Origin: Ruminococcus sp.
Lineage (GTDB): Bacteria > Bacillota > Clostridia > Oscillospirales > Ruminococcaceae
Reading direction: 5' to 3'
DNA: 64,000 nt
Assembly (NCBI GenBank): GCA_017470905.1
Contig: JAFUXL010000004.1
Location: 62,001-126,000 of the forward strand
Shown here: in pieces, positions 25,122 through 32,509 of the stretch
How the letters are laid out: the number at the start of each line of letters is the position of its first letter
Position numbering within the stretch: the first letter of the stretch is position 1
The notes under the pieces: model-generated
The model's input: the letters and a program-made list of their open reading frames with translations, nothing else
The model's database searches: none
Told to the model about the DNA's origin: nothing
Made by a program: the position numbers and the translations under genes

Positions 25122-26072
25122 ATGAGAACATATGAACTTATTGACGGCATTAAAGTCAAAATTGAGAGAAATCGCACACAGATTATCGACTGCAAAAATA
25201 TGCTTGTAAGTCCACAAAAAAGACATGATAATGACAAACCACCAAGCAAAAGCAATTCAGGGAAATATACCGAATATAACTATAGAAAGCGAATAAAAAA
25301 GAGAGCTGATAAAATCAAGGAGCTTTGCTATAACAATTTTGACAGAAACAATGCCATGTTTGTGACACTGACCTTTGACGTTCACAGTGTCAGTGGTGAT
25401 ATGACTGACAGAAAAAATGCCCATGCGGAATTTAAGCTGTTTATTAAGAGAATTAACGACCACTTTGACAATTTCAAGTATATCGCAACATTTGCAAGAC
25501 AGAAAAACAATGTATGGCACTACCACATGATTTGCAATTTTGACATAGATGTTACCGGAAATCAAATAGCTGATATATGGAAACATGGCTTTATATCCAC
25601 TTCATTCATATCAACAGAACAATCGTTTAAAAATCGGGTGGAATATCTGGTAAAAAACATGAAAGAGAGTTATTCTGAGCTTAGAGGTGCAAGAGGATAT
25701 TTAAATTCTCAAAATATGGAACATAGTATCGTTATCTCTTCATGGCGACCCGAACATACGGCAGAGTTTAAGAATGTCACTGATACTATAATGACTGAAA
25801 GCGTTTATAACACCTATTCAACAAAAAAGCGATTGGGAGTTGTGAGAAATGCGGTAGATATTAAAACGGGCGAGGAATATGAACAACTGATACCAAGAAT
25901 CGAACTTACTGACAAGCTGAAAGAAAGTGGATTTTCGGAGTGTGAAGCCTCATATACATACTACTCGGCAAGCTATAAGTTTACTGACAGATTTGAACCC
26001 ATAGTAATGGCAACAAGAAAGCCTAAGAAATTTAGACACAAGAAGAAAAAATCGAACACACCTACAAATTAA
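25122..26072 (+). CDS. Rolling-circle replication initiator (HUH endonuclease)
   Basis: A 316-residue protein with AAGGAG 8 nt before the ATG. Rep motif I is FVTLTFDV (80-87). Motif II, KNNVWHYHMICNF, carries the HUH pair (His133, His135). Motif III VEYLVKNM (173-180) carries the catalytic Tyr175 and Lys178. The C-terminus is basic (RKPKKFRHKKKKS). Such proteins nick one strand at the origin and start rolling-circle replication or mobilisation. It suggests the excised element can replicate as a circle. Codon usage is less AT-biased than the neighbouring surface protein, hinting at a mosaic element. Confidence 0.85.
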   Translation: MRTYELIDGIKVKIERNRTQIIDCKNMLVSPQKRHDNDKPPSKSNSGKYTEYNYRKRIKKRADKIKELCYNNFDRNNAMFVTLTFDVHSVSGDMTDRKNAHAEFKLFIKRINDHFDNFKYIATFARQKNNVWHYHMICNFDIDVTGNQIADIWKHGFISTSFISTEQSFKNRVEYLVKNMKESYSELRGARGYLNSQNMEHSIVISSWRPEHTAEFKNVTDTIMTESVYNTYSTKKRLGVVRNAVDIKTGEEYEQLIPRIELTDKLKESGFSECEASYTYYSASYKFTDRFEPIVMATRKPKKFRHKKKKSNTPTN

Positions 26073-26137
26073 TCAAAATATTAACATTTATTATTGCATA
26101 TTATTGAGTAAAAATAAAACAGCAAAGGAGAATCAAG

Positions 26138-26323
26138 ATGAAAAATACATATACATTCGTAAACGTACCTGTTACCAAGGAAGAAATAAACCGCTTTACG
26201 AAAAAGCTTGAAAAAATAGTAGCAGATTCATTTTCAAGACAAATCAGCATACAAAATTCTGCGAATAATTCAAATACCGCTATGCAGGACAGCGTTAATG
26301 TGAGAGCAGGGGTTTGTGCCTGA
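26138..26323 (+). CDS. Small hypothetical protein (61 aa) between rep and the recombinase
   Basis: Starts at ATG 26138 with AAAGGAG 8 nt before. The peptide has an amphipathic helix VTKEEINRFTKKLEKIVADS and a Ser/Asn/Gln-rich tail. Position suggests an accessory factor, for example a small regulator or recombination directionality factor, but sequence gives no proof. Confidence 0.5.
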   Translation: MKNTYTFVNVPVTKEEINRFTKKLEKIVADSFSRQISIQNSANNSNTAMQDSVNVRAGVCA

Positions 26324-26413
26324 AATATGCTGTTTATCGGGAGTAAAAAATTCACATGAAGTTCACGAATTTTTGAAAATTCTGCGTTATAATTACCAAT
26401 CTAAAGGGGGATT

Positions 26414-26498
26414 GGGGGAAGTGCAGTCCTTGGACTGACAGTGAGTGAAGTGCAACATAAGGAACGAAAGTCCAAGCCTTAAAAGACTGCACTCCCCC
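26414..26498 (+). repeat. Structured stem-loop element, copy 3 of 3 (leader of the serine recombinase)
   Basis: Outer stem GTGCAGTC/GACTGCAC (26421-26428, 26485-26492), extended by GGGGG/CCCCC, leads directly into inner stem CTTGGACT/AGTCCAAG (26429-26436, 26469-26476). The loop is 32 nt, and an 8-nt bulge CCTTAAAA lies on the 3' side. The loop (AGTGAGTGAAG, GGAACGAA) matches copy 1 at 25 of 32 positions while the stems differ but stay paired. It ends about 12 nt before the GAGG of the recombinase gene. Confidence 0.7.
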
Positions 26499-26521
26499 AT
26501 TTAAGAAAAGAGGTTTAAAAT

Positions 26522-28006
26522 GTGAAAAATGTAGTAGCATACTGTCGTGTATCGACTAATAAGGAAGACCAGATAAATTCATTTGAGGCTCAAAAGATGT
26601 TCTTTGCCGAATATGCCGAGCAGAACAATCTGAACCTTATACGTATTTATGCTGACGAGGGAATAACAGGTACTTCACGCAAAAAAAGAGCGGAGTTCAA
26701 CAGAATGATGAGTGACAGCGAAAAAGGAATTTTTGATTGCATACTTGTAAAAGATGTTTCAAGGCTTGCAAGAAACACTGTTGACTTTCTTGAAAGCATA
26801 CGCAAGCTGAGAGCATTAAATATCAACGTCAAATTCGTTACTGCCAATATGGAAACGCTTGACGGAAGTGAGTTTACGTTGACTATGCTTGCGGCTCTTG
26901 CACAGGAAGAATCTGCAAATATGTCAAAGCGTGTCAAGTTCGGAAAGAAAATCAATGCTGAAAAGGGCAAAGTCCCGAATGCTTGTTATGGCTACATAAA
27001 GACAAAGGGCGACTATTTCAATTTGCAGATAAATGAGAGCGAGGCTGAAATCGTCAGAGAGATTTTTGATTTGTACGTCAATCAGGGGTATGGCACACAT
27101 AAAATATCAAAGATACTCAATGAAAGGGGTCTTACAAGTTTAAGGGGCGTTCCGTGGTCTACAACAGCGATAAGCCGAATACTGAAAAACAAGCTATATG
27201 CAGGGTATGTCGTGAATAATGTCACGGAAATAAAGGACTTCATTGAAAAAACACGCATTGTCAAGGACGAATCTGAATGGATTGAAATTGAACGTCCCGA
27301 ATTTCAGATAATCCCGTTGGAATTATGGGAAAAAGCACAGAAAATCAATGAGTACAATAACAGTGAACTGACGATGACACTACATAAAAAAAGAGGAAAC
27401 AAACATTTGTTCAGTACGCTTATAACCTGTCCTGTCTGTGGCTATTCTTTCAGAAGAATACAGAACAAGCGTAAAAATTATATTCGTACATACTGGAGTT
27501 GCAGCGGAAGAAATCATCATGGTACAGGTTCATGCAGTAATACGACAATAATTCCCGAAAATGAGCTTATAGAGAGCATTGACGGTTATTTTCAGTCGCT
27601 CATTGCTGACAAGCGAAAGTTTGTAAATGCCGTTATAGCTCAATATAAGAACAATCAGCCGAAAAATTCAAATGAAGTTCTTGCGGTACAGCTTGAAAAG
27701 CTCGAAAACAAAAAGCGTAAACAGATAGAAATGTTTGAGGCTGATATAATTTCCATATCCGAGCTTAAAGAGAAAACTGCCGAAATTGATAAACAGATAA
27801 TGCAGATAAGGCTTGACCTTGAACATACGGAATCGCCTGAAGATTTTGCAAAAAATTCCCGACAGCTTTATGACAGGCTGTCGGAGAATTTCAGTAAATA
27901 TTCATCTGTTGCGAATATGACCAATGCAGAACTGAAAACCCTGATAAAGTGCATAGTCGCTTATGATAAAGGAGATATACGTATTGAGTTTAATTATCAG
28001 CATTAA
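26522..28006 (+). CDS. Large serine recombinase (element integrase/excisionase)
   Basis: A 494-residue protein started at GTG 26522. The resolvase catalytic domain is N-terminal (VVAYCRVSTNKEDQ, Ser11; KDVSRLARNTVDFLESI), followed by the recombinase domain (YGTHKISKILNERGL, WSTTAISRILKNKLYAG), a zinc ribbon (CPVCGYSFRRI and CSGRNHHGTGSC) and a coiled coil. Length and order fit SpoIVCA-type and phage integrases. It ends 17-25 bp before the spoIIID junction, as expected for the enzyme that recombines these sites. The leader carries stem-loop copy 3. No clear sigma-E or sigma-K promoter was found by eye; a TATAAT at about 26388 lacks a good -35. Confidence 0.95.
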   Translation: MKNVVAYCRVSTNKEDQINSFEAQKMFFAEYAEQNNLNLIRIYADEGITGTSRKKRAEFNRMMSDSEKGIFDCILVKDVSRLARNTVDFLESIRKLRALNINVKFVTANMETLDGSEFTLTMLAALAQEESANMSKRVKFGKKINAEKGKVPNACYGYIKTKGDYFNLQINESEAEIVREIFDLYVNQGYGTHKISKILNERGLTSLRGVPWSTTAISRILKNKLYAGYVVNNVTEIKDFIEKTRIVKDESEWIEIERPEFQIIPLELWEKAQKINEYNNSELTMTLHKKRGNKHLFSTLITCPVCGYSFRRIQNKRKNYIRTYWSCSGRNHHGTGSCSNTTIIPENELIESIDGYFQSLIADKRKFVNAVIAQYKNNQPKNSNEVLAVQLEKLENKKRKQIEMFEADIISISELKEKTAEIDKQIMQIRLDLEHTESPEDFAKNSRQLYDRLSENFSKYSSVANMTNAELKTLIKCIVAYDKGDIRIEFNYQH

Positions 28007-28022
28007 ACGTTCTCTTTTTGTA

Positions 28023-28036
28023 TGTCCATATGGACA
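28023..28036. other. Right attachment junction with 14-bp palindrome
   Basis: TGTCCATATGGACA is a perfect palindrome spanning the point where spoIIID sequence gives way to element sequence. Serine recombinase sites are imperfect dyads with a central dinucleotide, so this is the probable recombination site. It shares CA and GGAC in phase with the left junction (11101-11109). Confidence 0.7.
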
Positions 28037-28149
28037 GTACTCTTGCTTATGCCGAATTTTCCTGCGGCGGAGCGCACGGTAGCCTTATTTTCGACTATGT
28101 AGCGTCCGAGGACTACAGCTCGCTGTTCGGGCTGAGGTTTCAATAGCAT
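28024..28149 (-). CDS. spoIIID: SpoIIID, N-terminal half (gene split by a 16.9 kb element)
   Basis: On the minus strand, from TTG 28143 (GGGAG 8 nt before) or ATG 28149, the frame reads KPQPEQRAVVLGRYIVENKA then TVRSAAGKFGISKSTVH. This matches the SpoIIID N-terminal HTH, whose hallmark is IGKYIVETKKTVR-IAKEFGVSKSTVHKD. After the junction the frame runs 7 codons into the element and stops at 28003. Fused in register to 10945-11112 it gives 91-93 residues, the normal SpoIIID length. SpoIIID activates and represses mother-cell genes, including sigK, so an unexcised element should block sporulation. Confidence 0.9.
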
Positions 28150-28337
28150 CACTCCCTTTACATTACTGCGGACAATAATGTATATTCCCCGGTTGTCGGA
28201 AAAATGTATAAACGGTTAGGGAATAATACCAAAATATTCAGGCGGTGCTTGTGCATATCGGAGATAATGTGTAAATTTTTTATGAAAAATATTGCTTTTT
28301 TCATTTTCTTATGTAAAATATAAAATGTGTACTGCAA

Positions 28338-28366
28338 TTGATTGGTTTAAAATTATTTGTGATAAT
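28338..28366 (+). promoter_or_regulatory. Sigma-A promoter of the cohesin-like/dockerin gene
   Basis: TTGATT (28338-28343), a 17-bp spacer, GATAAT (28361-28366), 49 nt before the ATG at 28416. Confidence 0.7.
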
Positions 28367-28415
28367 GTACAAAAATAATCCTCGTCTGCAGCGGGGCGAA
28401 TAAGGAGAAATTTAC

Positions 28416-29870
28416 ATGAAACTAAAAAAACTTTTAAGTATCGCAATTGCTTCTGTTTTTTCAATTCCGTCTCTTTCTTTTACAGCCTTTGCAGATGCAA
28501 ATCAGGGTCTTACCGAAAGTGAGATAGAAAATGCATCTGTTAAGCCGAAGCTTACAGCAAGCAAGATAACAATGACTCTTGATGAGGCAATGAGCAATAA
28601 TGTAGTAACACTGGCGATTTCTGTAGACGGTGCTGACGGTGAATACTGCTCGACAGGTATTCATGTTTACTATGATGACAGACTTAGCCTGGCAGAAAAC
28701 TCACGGGGTCGTTATCAAATCAGAAATGCTCAGGACTTTCTCAGCGGAACATATAAAACTGATGATAAAAGTGCAGCAGCTTGTCCTCCGCATTCGGGAA
28801 GCACACTCAACAGCTCAAAGACAGCGGGAATGAAAGGAATATTTTTATCAACAAGCGGCAGCGGTAATGACGGCTTTGACGGCGATATTTGGACATTCGA
28901 TGTAGAACTTCCCAATTACGCAGAACCAGGCGATGTTTTCCCGATTGATATTCTATATAAATCGAATGCATATGCCGAAGATATGTTCCTTGACATCAAC
29001 AGGGAAAAAATTGATATGCAGGCATATGTATTCACAAAGGGTATCTACAATGAGGAAAATCTGAATTTTGTCGATGAACCTATTTACGGCACTTCATATG
29101 ACGGATATATCTATATCAAGCCTGAAATTATAACCACAACTACAACTACCGCTACAACTACGACAACGACAACAACTACTACAACAGCAAATTCCGCCGA
29201 ACACGATGAAGGTCTTATCATAGACAAAAAAGAAATAACCCTCAAAGAGAATGAACAGTATACTATTACTGCAAACAGGTCGGATTTGACTTTCAAGTCA
29301 AGCAACACAGATGTTGCAATCGTATCAAAAAGCGGAGTTATTACCGCATGGGGCAAGGGAAATGCAGTGATTTCAATCGTTGACACTGACGGCAATTTCG
29401 CACAGATTAAGGTTACAGTGGCTGAGAATACCGCCGTAAAAGAAACGGCATTAAATCTCATGGAAAATGAACAGTACAGAATAAGTGCAGACGGCTCCGA
29501 TATATCATATAAATCAAGCAATACAGGTGTTGCAATTGTATCGAAAAGCGGAGTTATCACCGCATGGGGCAAGGGAACGGCAGTCATTACGGTTATGAGC
29601 GGAAATGATGTTCTGGAAATTATCAATGTCACTGTAACTCCCGAAGAAACAGGTACATATAAGGCAGGTGACGCAAACGGCGACAGTAATATCACAATAT
29701 CCGATGCAGTTGCAATTTTGCAGAGCCTTGCAAATGCCGAAAAATATCCCCTTTCCGAACAGGGAAAATTAAACGCCGATGTTGACGGCGTTCCCGGAGT
29801 TACGGGCAAGGACGCTGCTGTTATTCAGCAGTACGATGCAGGAGCGATAACCTCTCTTCCGATAAAATAA
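28416..29870 (+). CDS. Secreted cohesin-like / Big2 / dockerin protein, possible adaptor scaffoldin
   Basis: A 484-residue protein with AAGGAG before the ATG. Order: signal peptide 1-27; cohesin-like domain about 48-215 (VVTLAISVDGADG, STGIHVYYDDRLSL, GDIWTFDVELPNYAEPGDVF); Thr-rich linker about 240-262; two Big_2 domains (YKSSNTGVAIVSKSGVITAW in each with small changes); a two-repeat dockerin (GDANGDSNITISDAVAILQ, ADVDGVPGVTGKDAAVIQQ) to the end. Cohesin plus dockerin is the layout of adaptor scaffoldins such as ScaC of Ruminococcus flavefaciens. The cohesin call rests on pattern only. Its dockerin closely resembles that of the GH74 enzyme at 61183. Confidence 0.8.
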   Translation: MKLKKLLSIAIASVFSIPSLSFTAFADANQGLTESEIENASVKPKLTASKITMTLDEAMSNNVVTLAISVDGADGEYCSTGIHVYYDDRLSLAENSRGRYQIRNAQDFLSGTYKTDDKSAAACPPHSGSTLNSSKTAGMKGIFLSTSGSGNDGFDGDIWTFDVELPNYAEPGDVFPIDILYKSNAYAEDMFLDINREKIDMQAYVFTKGIYNEENLNFVDEPIYGTSYDGYIYIKPEIITTTTTTATTTTTTTTTTTANSAEHDEGLIIDKKEITLKENEQYTITANRSDLTFKSSNTDVAIVSKSGVITAWGKGNAVISIVDTDGNFAQIKVTVAENTAVKETALNLMENEQYRISADGSDISYKSSNTGVAIVSKSGVITAWGKGTAVITVMSGNDVLEIINVTVTPEETGTYKAGDANGDSNITISDAVAILQSLANAEKYPLSEQGKLNADVDGVPGVTGKDAAVIQQYDAGAITSLPIK

Positions 29871-29877
29871 ATAAAAA

Positions 29878-29905
29878 ATCTCCGCTGAAATATGCGGAGA
29901 TTTTT
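29878..29905. terminator. Bidirectional rho-independent terminator
   Basis: Perfect 8-bp stem ATCTCCGC/GCGGAGAT with an 8-nt loop, T run on the plus side and A run before it that gives a T run on the minus side. It serves the convergent cohesin-like gene and glmM. Confidence 0.9.
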
Positions 29906-29908
29906 GTA

Positions 29909-31294
29909 TTATAAAGCGTGACCCTTTGATTTTATGACGGATATGACTTTTTCAACGTTTCTGCGGCAGACCTCTTCGCTTTCCGCCTCGACCATTACAC
30001 GGACGAGGGGTTCTGTGCCGCTTTCCCTCACGAGGATACGTCCCGTGTCGCCGAGTTCATCGGCAACGCTCTTAACGGCAGCCTGCACATCGGGGTCATT
30101 CTGTGCGGCTGTCTTGTCTTTTACCCTTATATTTTCAAGAACCTGCGGATATATGACGAGAGGTGCGGCGAGTTCGCTGAGTTTTTTCTTTTTGGACATG
30201 ATTACCTGCATGATTTTGAGGCTTGTGAGTATGCCGTCACCTGTCGAGGCATATTTCGAGAATATGATATGACCCGACTGTTCGCCGCCTATACAGCAGT
30301 TATTTTCTTTCATGTATTCGTATACATACTTGTCGCCTACGGCAGTTTTTGCATAGTCTATGCCGATTTCGTCAAAAGCCTTGAAAAGTCCGAAGTTTGA
30401 CATGACTGTGGCTACAACGGTATTGTTTATAAGGCTGTTTTTTTCTTTAAGATATTTTCCGTAGATATAGAGAATATGGTCGCCCGAAATGAGGTTTCCC
30501 TTTTCATCGACACAGAGACATCTGTCCGCATCGCCGTCATAGGCAAATCCTGCATCAAGTCCCTTTTCAACGACATATTTCTGCAATACGTCTATATGTG
30601 TAGAGCCTGCGTTTTTGTTTATATTTGTACCGTCCGGCTGTGCATTGATTACGTGGGTTTCCGCACCGAGAGCATCAAAGACCGATTTTGCGATATTCCA
30701 CGCTGCGCCGTTCGCACAGTCAAGACCGATTTTCATTCCCCTGAAAGAATACATTCCGAGGGAGATAAGATAGCCGATATACCTGTTTCTTCCCGAAACG
30801 TAGTCAATTGATTTTCCTATCCCATCGCCTGTCGCAAAGGGGAGTTCCTCCCATTTTTTTCCGAAAACTTCGAGGTTTCCGTCAAGATAAGCCTCAACGA
30901 GATTTATAACATCGTCCTCCATTTTTTCGCCGTTTCCGTTTATTAATTTCAGACCGTTGTCATAGTAGGGATTATGGCTTGCGGAAATCATGATAGCGCA
31001 GTCAAATCCGTCAGTCCTCGAAACATATGCGACAGAGGGAGTTGTGGTTACATGGAGAAGGTATGCATCCGCACCCGAAGCCGTAAGACCTCCCACGAGG
31101 GAATATTCAAACATATAGCTTGAAAGTCTTGTATCCTTGCCGATAACTATTCTTGCGGCGGAATTATCGCCGTTTTGTTTTTTGAGCTGACCGTAATACC
31201 AGCCGAGAAATCTTCCGACTTTAAAGGCATGGTCGGCGGTTAAATTTTCATTTGCAGTTCCTCTGAAACCGTCTGTGCCAAAATATTTGCCCAT
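29909..31294 (-). CDS. glmM: Phosphoglucosamine mutase GlmM
   Basis: A 461-residue alpha-D-phosphohexomutase that converts glucosamine-6-phosphate to glucosamine-1-phosphate for UDP-GlcNAc and peptidoglycan synthesis. Signatures: KYFGTDGFRGTAN at the start, MISASHNPYYDNG with the phosphorylated Ser106, the Mg site DGDADRCL, sugar loop GGEQSGHIIF and phosphate loop RESGTEPLVRVMVE. AAGGAG precedes the ATG. Full length. Confidence 0.96.
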   Translation of the reverse strand: MGKYFGTDGFRGTANENLTADHAFKVGRFLGWYYGQLKKQNGDNSAARIVIGKDTRLSSYMFEYSLVGGLTASGADAYLLHVTTTPSVAYVSRTDGFDCAIMISASHNPYYDNGLKLINGNGEKMEDDVINLVEAYLDGNLEVFGKKWEELPFATGDGIGKSIDYVSGRNRYIGYLISLGMYSFRGMKIGLDCANGAAWNIAKSVFDALGAETHVINAQPDGTNINKNAGSTHIDVLQKYVVEKGLDAGFAYDGDADRCLCVDEKGNLISGDHILYIYGKYLKEKNSLINNTVVATVMSNFGLFKAFDEIGIDYAKTAVGDKYVYEYMKENNCCIGGEQSGHIIFSKYASTGDGILTSLKIMQVIMSKKKKLSELAAPLVIYPQVLENIRVKDKTAAQNDPDVQAAVKSVADELGDTGRILVRESGTEPLVRVMVEAESEEVCRRNVEKVISVIKSKGHAL

Positions 31295-31363
31295 GATATA
31301 TACTCCTTAACAGTTAATTTTTGCTGTAAACAGGCATTTCAAAATAATCCAAAAAATTTTATG

Positions 31364-31406
31364 TTTTTATTTGTTCCCCCGCCGTAGACGGGGGAACAAA
31401 TAAAAA
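31364..31406. repeat. Perfect 18-bp inverted repeat between glmM and the TPR gene
   Basis: TTTTTATTTGTTCCCCCG and its exact complement enclose a 7-nt loop CCGTAGA. The T run is on the 5' side on both strands, so it is not a standard terminator. Similar hairpins with a CCG(C/T)AG loop and pyrimidine/purine arms occur at 47664-47695 and, less perfectly, at 57483-57509. Confidence 0.6.
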
Positions 31407-31454
31407 ACTGGATACCCATTTATAGTCTGATAATTCTTAATTATGCATTATGAA

Positions 31455-32498
31455 TTATGAATTATTTTCGGGCTTGGGTCTTATCATTGCCGATTTCGGG
31501 TCAAGCTTGATTATTAAATTCTTTACCTCTTCATCGAGCGTGAGATTATAGGTTATTTTAAGAGCCTGCAAAGCATTGGGTATATCTCTTTCCGTGATGT
31601 AGTGCGAGGCAAGCTGTGCGGCTATTGAAATAATATCCTTGCTGGGACCAAATTCAATGTCGTACTTTTTCATGGTTTCGACTATCTGCTCATGTGTCGG
31701 CGGAATGATAGGCTTGCCCATTAAATCCGCAAGGTGTTTCATTTCGAGGGGAACGGACGGGTCGGGTGCGAACATTACGCTTGCGGTATAGAATATCGCT
31801 GCGTCCTCATATTCCTGCGAATCCGTGAGTGCATAGGCAACATTTGCGTAGCACCTTGCTATCGCAATCGGAGAAGATGCCACCTTCAGGGTATCTCTTG
31901 TTGTCTGCAATACCATTTTCTTGTTTTTTATAATCTTGTATATTTCTGTGAGTTCAAATTTGGGACCGCAGTCAACGGGATTAAATTCTATCGCCCTCTC
32001 AAGAATCGGAACGGCATCTATTGTCGAGCCTGTCTCTATGAGAATATAGGCATATGACGTAAGATATGTCGCAAAGTCAAAGGGCGCTCTGTTAAGAACC
32101 TTTTCGGGCTTGTAGAGAAAGTGGTAGAGATTGTCCTCGAAAGGATTTCTGAGGGATACGAATATTGAATTTTCGCCCTCGGCAAAATCAACCGTTATTT
32201 TTTTATAAAGACGCTCCGCAAGGGTTTTGGCTTCGAGCAGTTCCTTCTGGTTTATCAGGTCAACAATCTTGTTGTACATTTCGTCAAGGCGCAGACCGTC
32301 GATATGTGTAAGGCGCTTGATTTCCTCTTTCTGTTCTTCGGGCATATTTTCCATGATGAGTTCGCCTGCGGCTTTTATGCCGTCGAGATTTCCCTCACGG
32401 GCATAGCGGTCGCCCTCTTCCCTGAGAATGCGGAGGTTTTCCTCGGAGGAGTCGCCGAGTTTTTCTCTTAATCCGTTAATTATTTCATTGTAATTCAT
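31455..32498 (-). CDS. TPR-like repeat protein
   Basis: A 347-residue all-helical protein. Tetratricopeptide-type segments are visible: IDAVPILERAIEFNPVDCGP, IAIARCYANVAYALTDSQEY and IPNALQALKITYNLTLDEEV. No signal peptide or membrane segment. It follows the Pro-rich repeat protein gene by 12 nt, so they are probably co-transcribed and may act together. The stop codon is supplied by an AATTATG repeat. Function unknown. Confidence 0.7.
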   Translation of the reverse strand: MNYNEIINGLREKLGDSSEENLRILREEGDRYAREGNLDGIKAAGELIMENMPEEQKEEIKRLTHIDGLRLDEMYNKIVDLINQKELLEAKTLAERLYKKITVDFAEGENSIFVSLRNPFEDNLYHFLYKPEKVLNRAPFDFATYLTSYAYILIETGSTIDAVPILERAIEFNPVDCGPKFELTEIYKIIKNKKMVLQTTRDTLKVASSPIAIARCYANVAYALTDSQEYEDAAIFYTASVMFAPDPSVPLEMKHLADLMGKPIIPPTHEQIVETMKKYDIEFGPSKDIISIAAQLASHYITERDIPNALQALKITYNLTLDEEVKNLIIKLDPKSAMIRPKPENNS

Positions 32499-32509
32499 AC
32501 GCTGTCCTC

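Larger units (their letters stand above)
11105..28027. mobile_element. Skin-like integrative element inserted in spoIIID, about 16.9 kb
   Basis: The element lies between the two halves of spoIIID, and its length is 16,923 bp in either possible crossover register. It carries a large serine recombinase reading toward and ending 18 bp before the right junction, a rolling-circle Rep, an XRE repressor, a broken small resolvase, nuclease-like cargo, surface proteins and a restriction/methylation-like pair. No relaxase/T4SS set is seen. Excision by site-specific recombination would rebuild spoIIID in frame, as described for skin elements of sigK and similar insertions in other sporulation genes. Whether excision occurs is not shown by sequence. 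Confidence 0.85.

Noticed and set aside
11105..28027. Integrative conjugative element
   Set aside because: No type IV secretion, coupling protein or clear conjugative relaxase is encoded; the HUH protein looks like a replication initiator.
29111..29809. 232-codon minus-strand frame
   Set aside because: Antisense to the Thr-rich linker and Big2 domains of the cohesin-like gene; no RBS and no recognisable domain.
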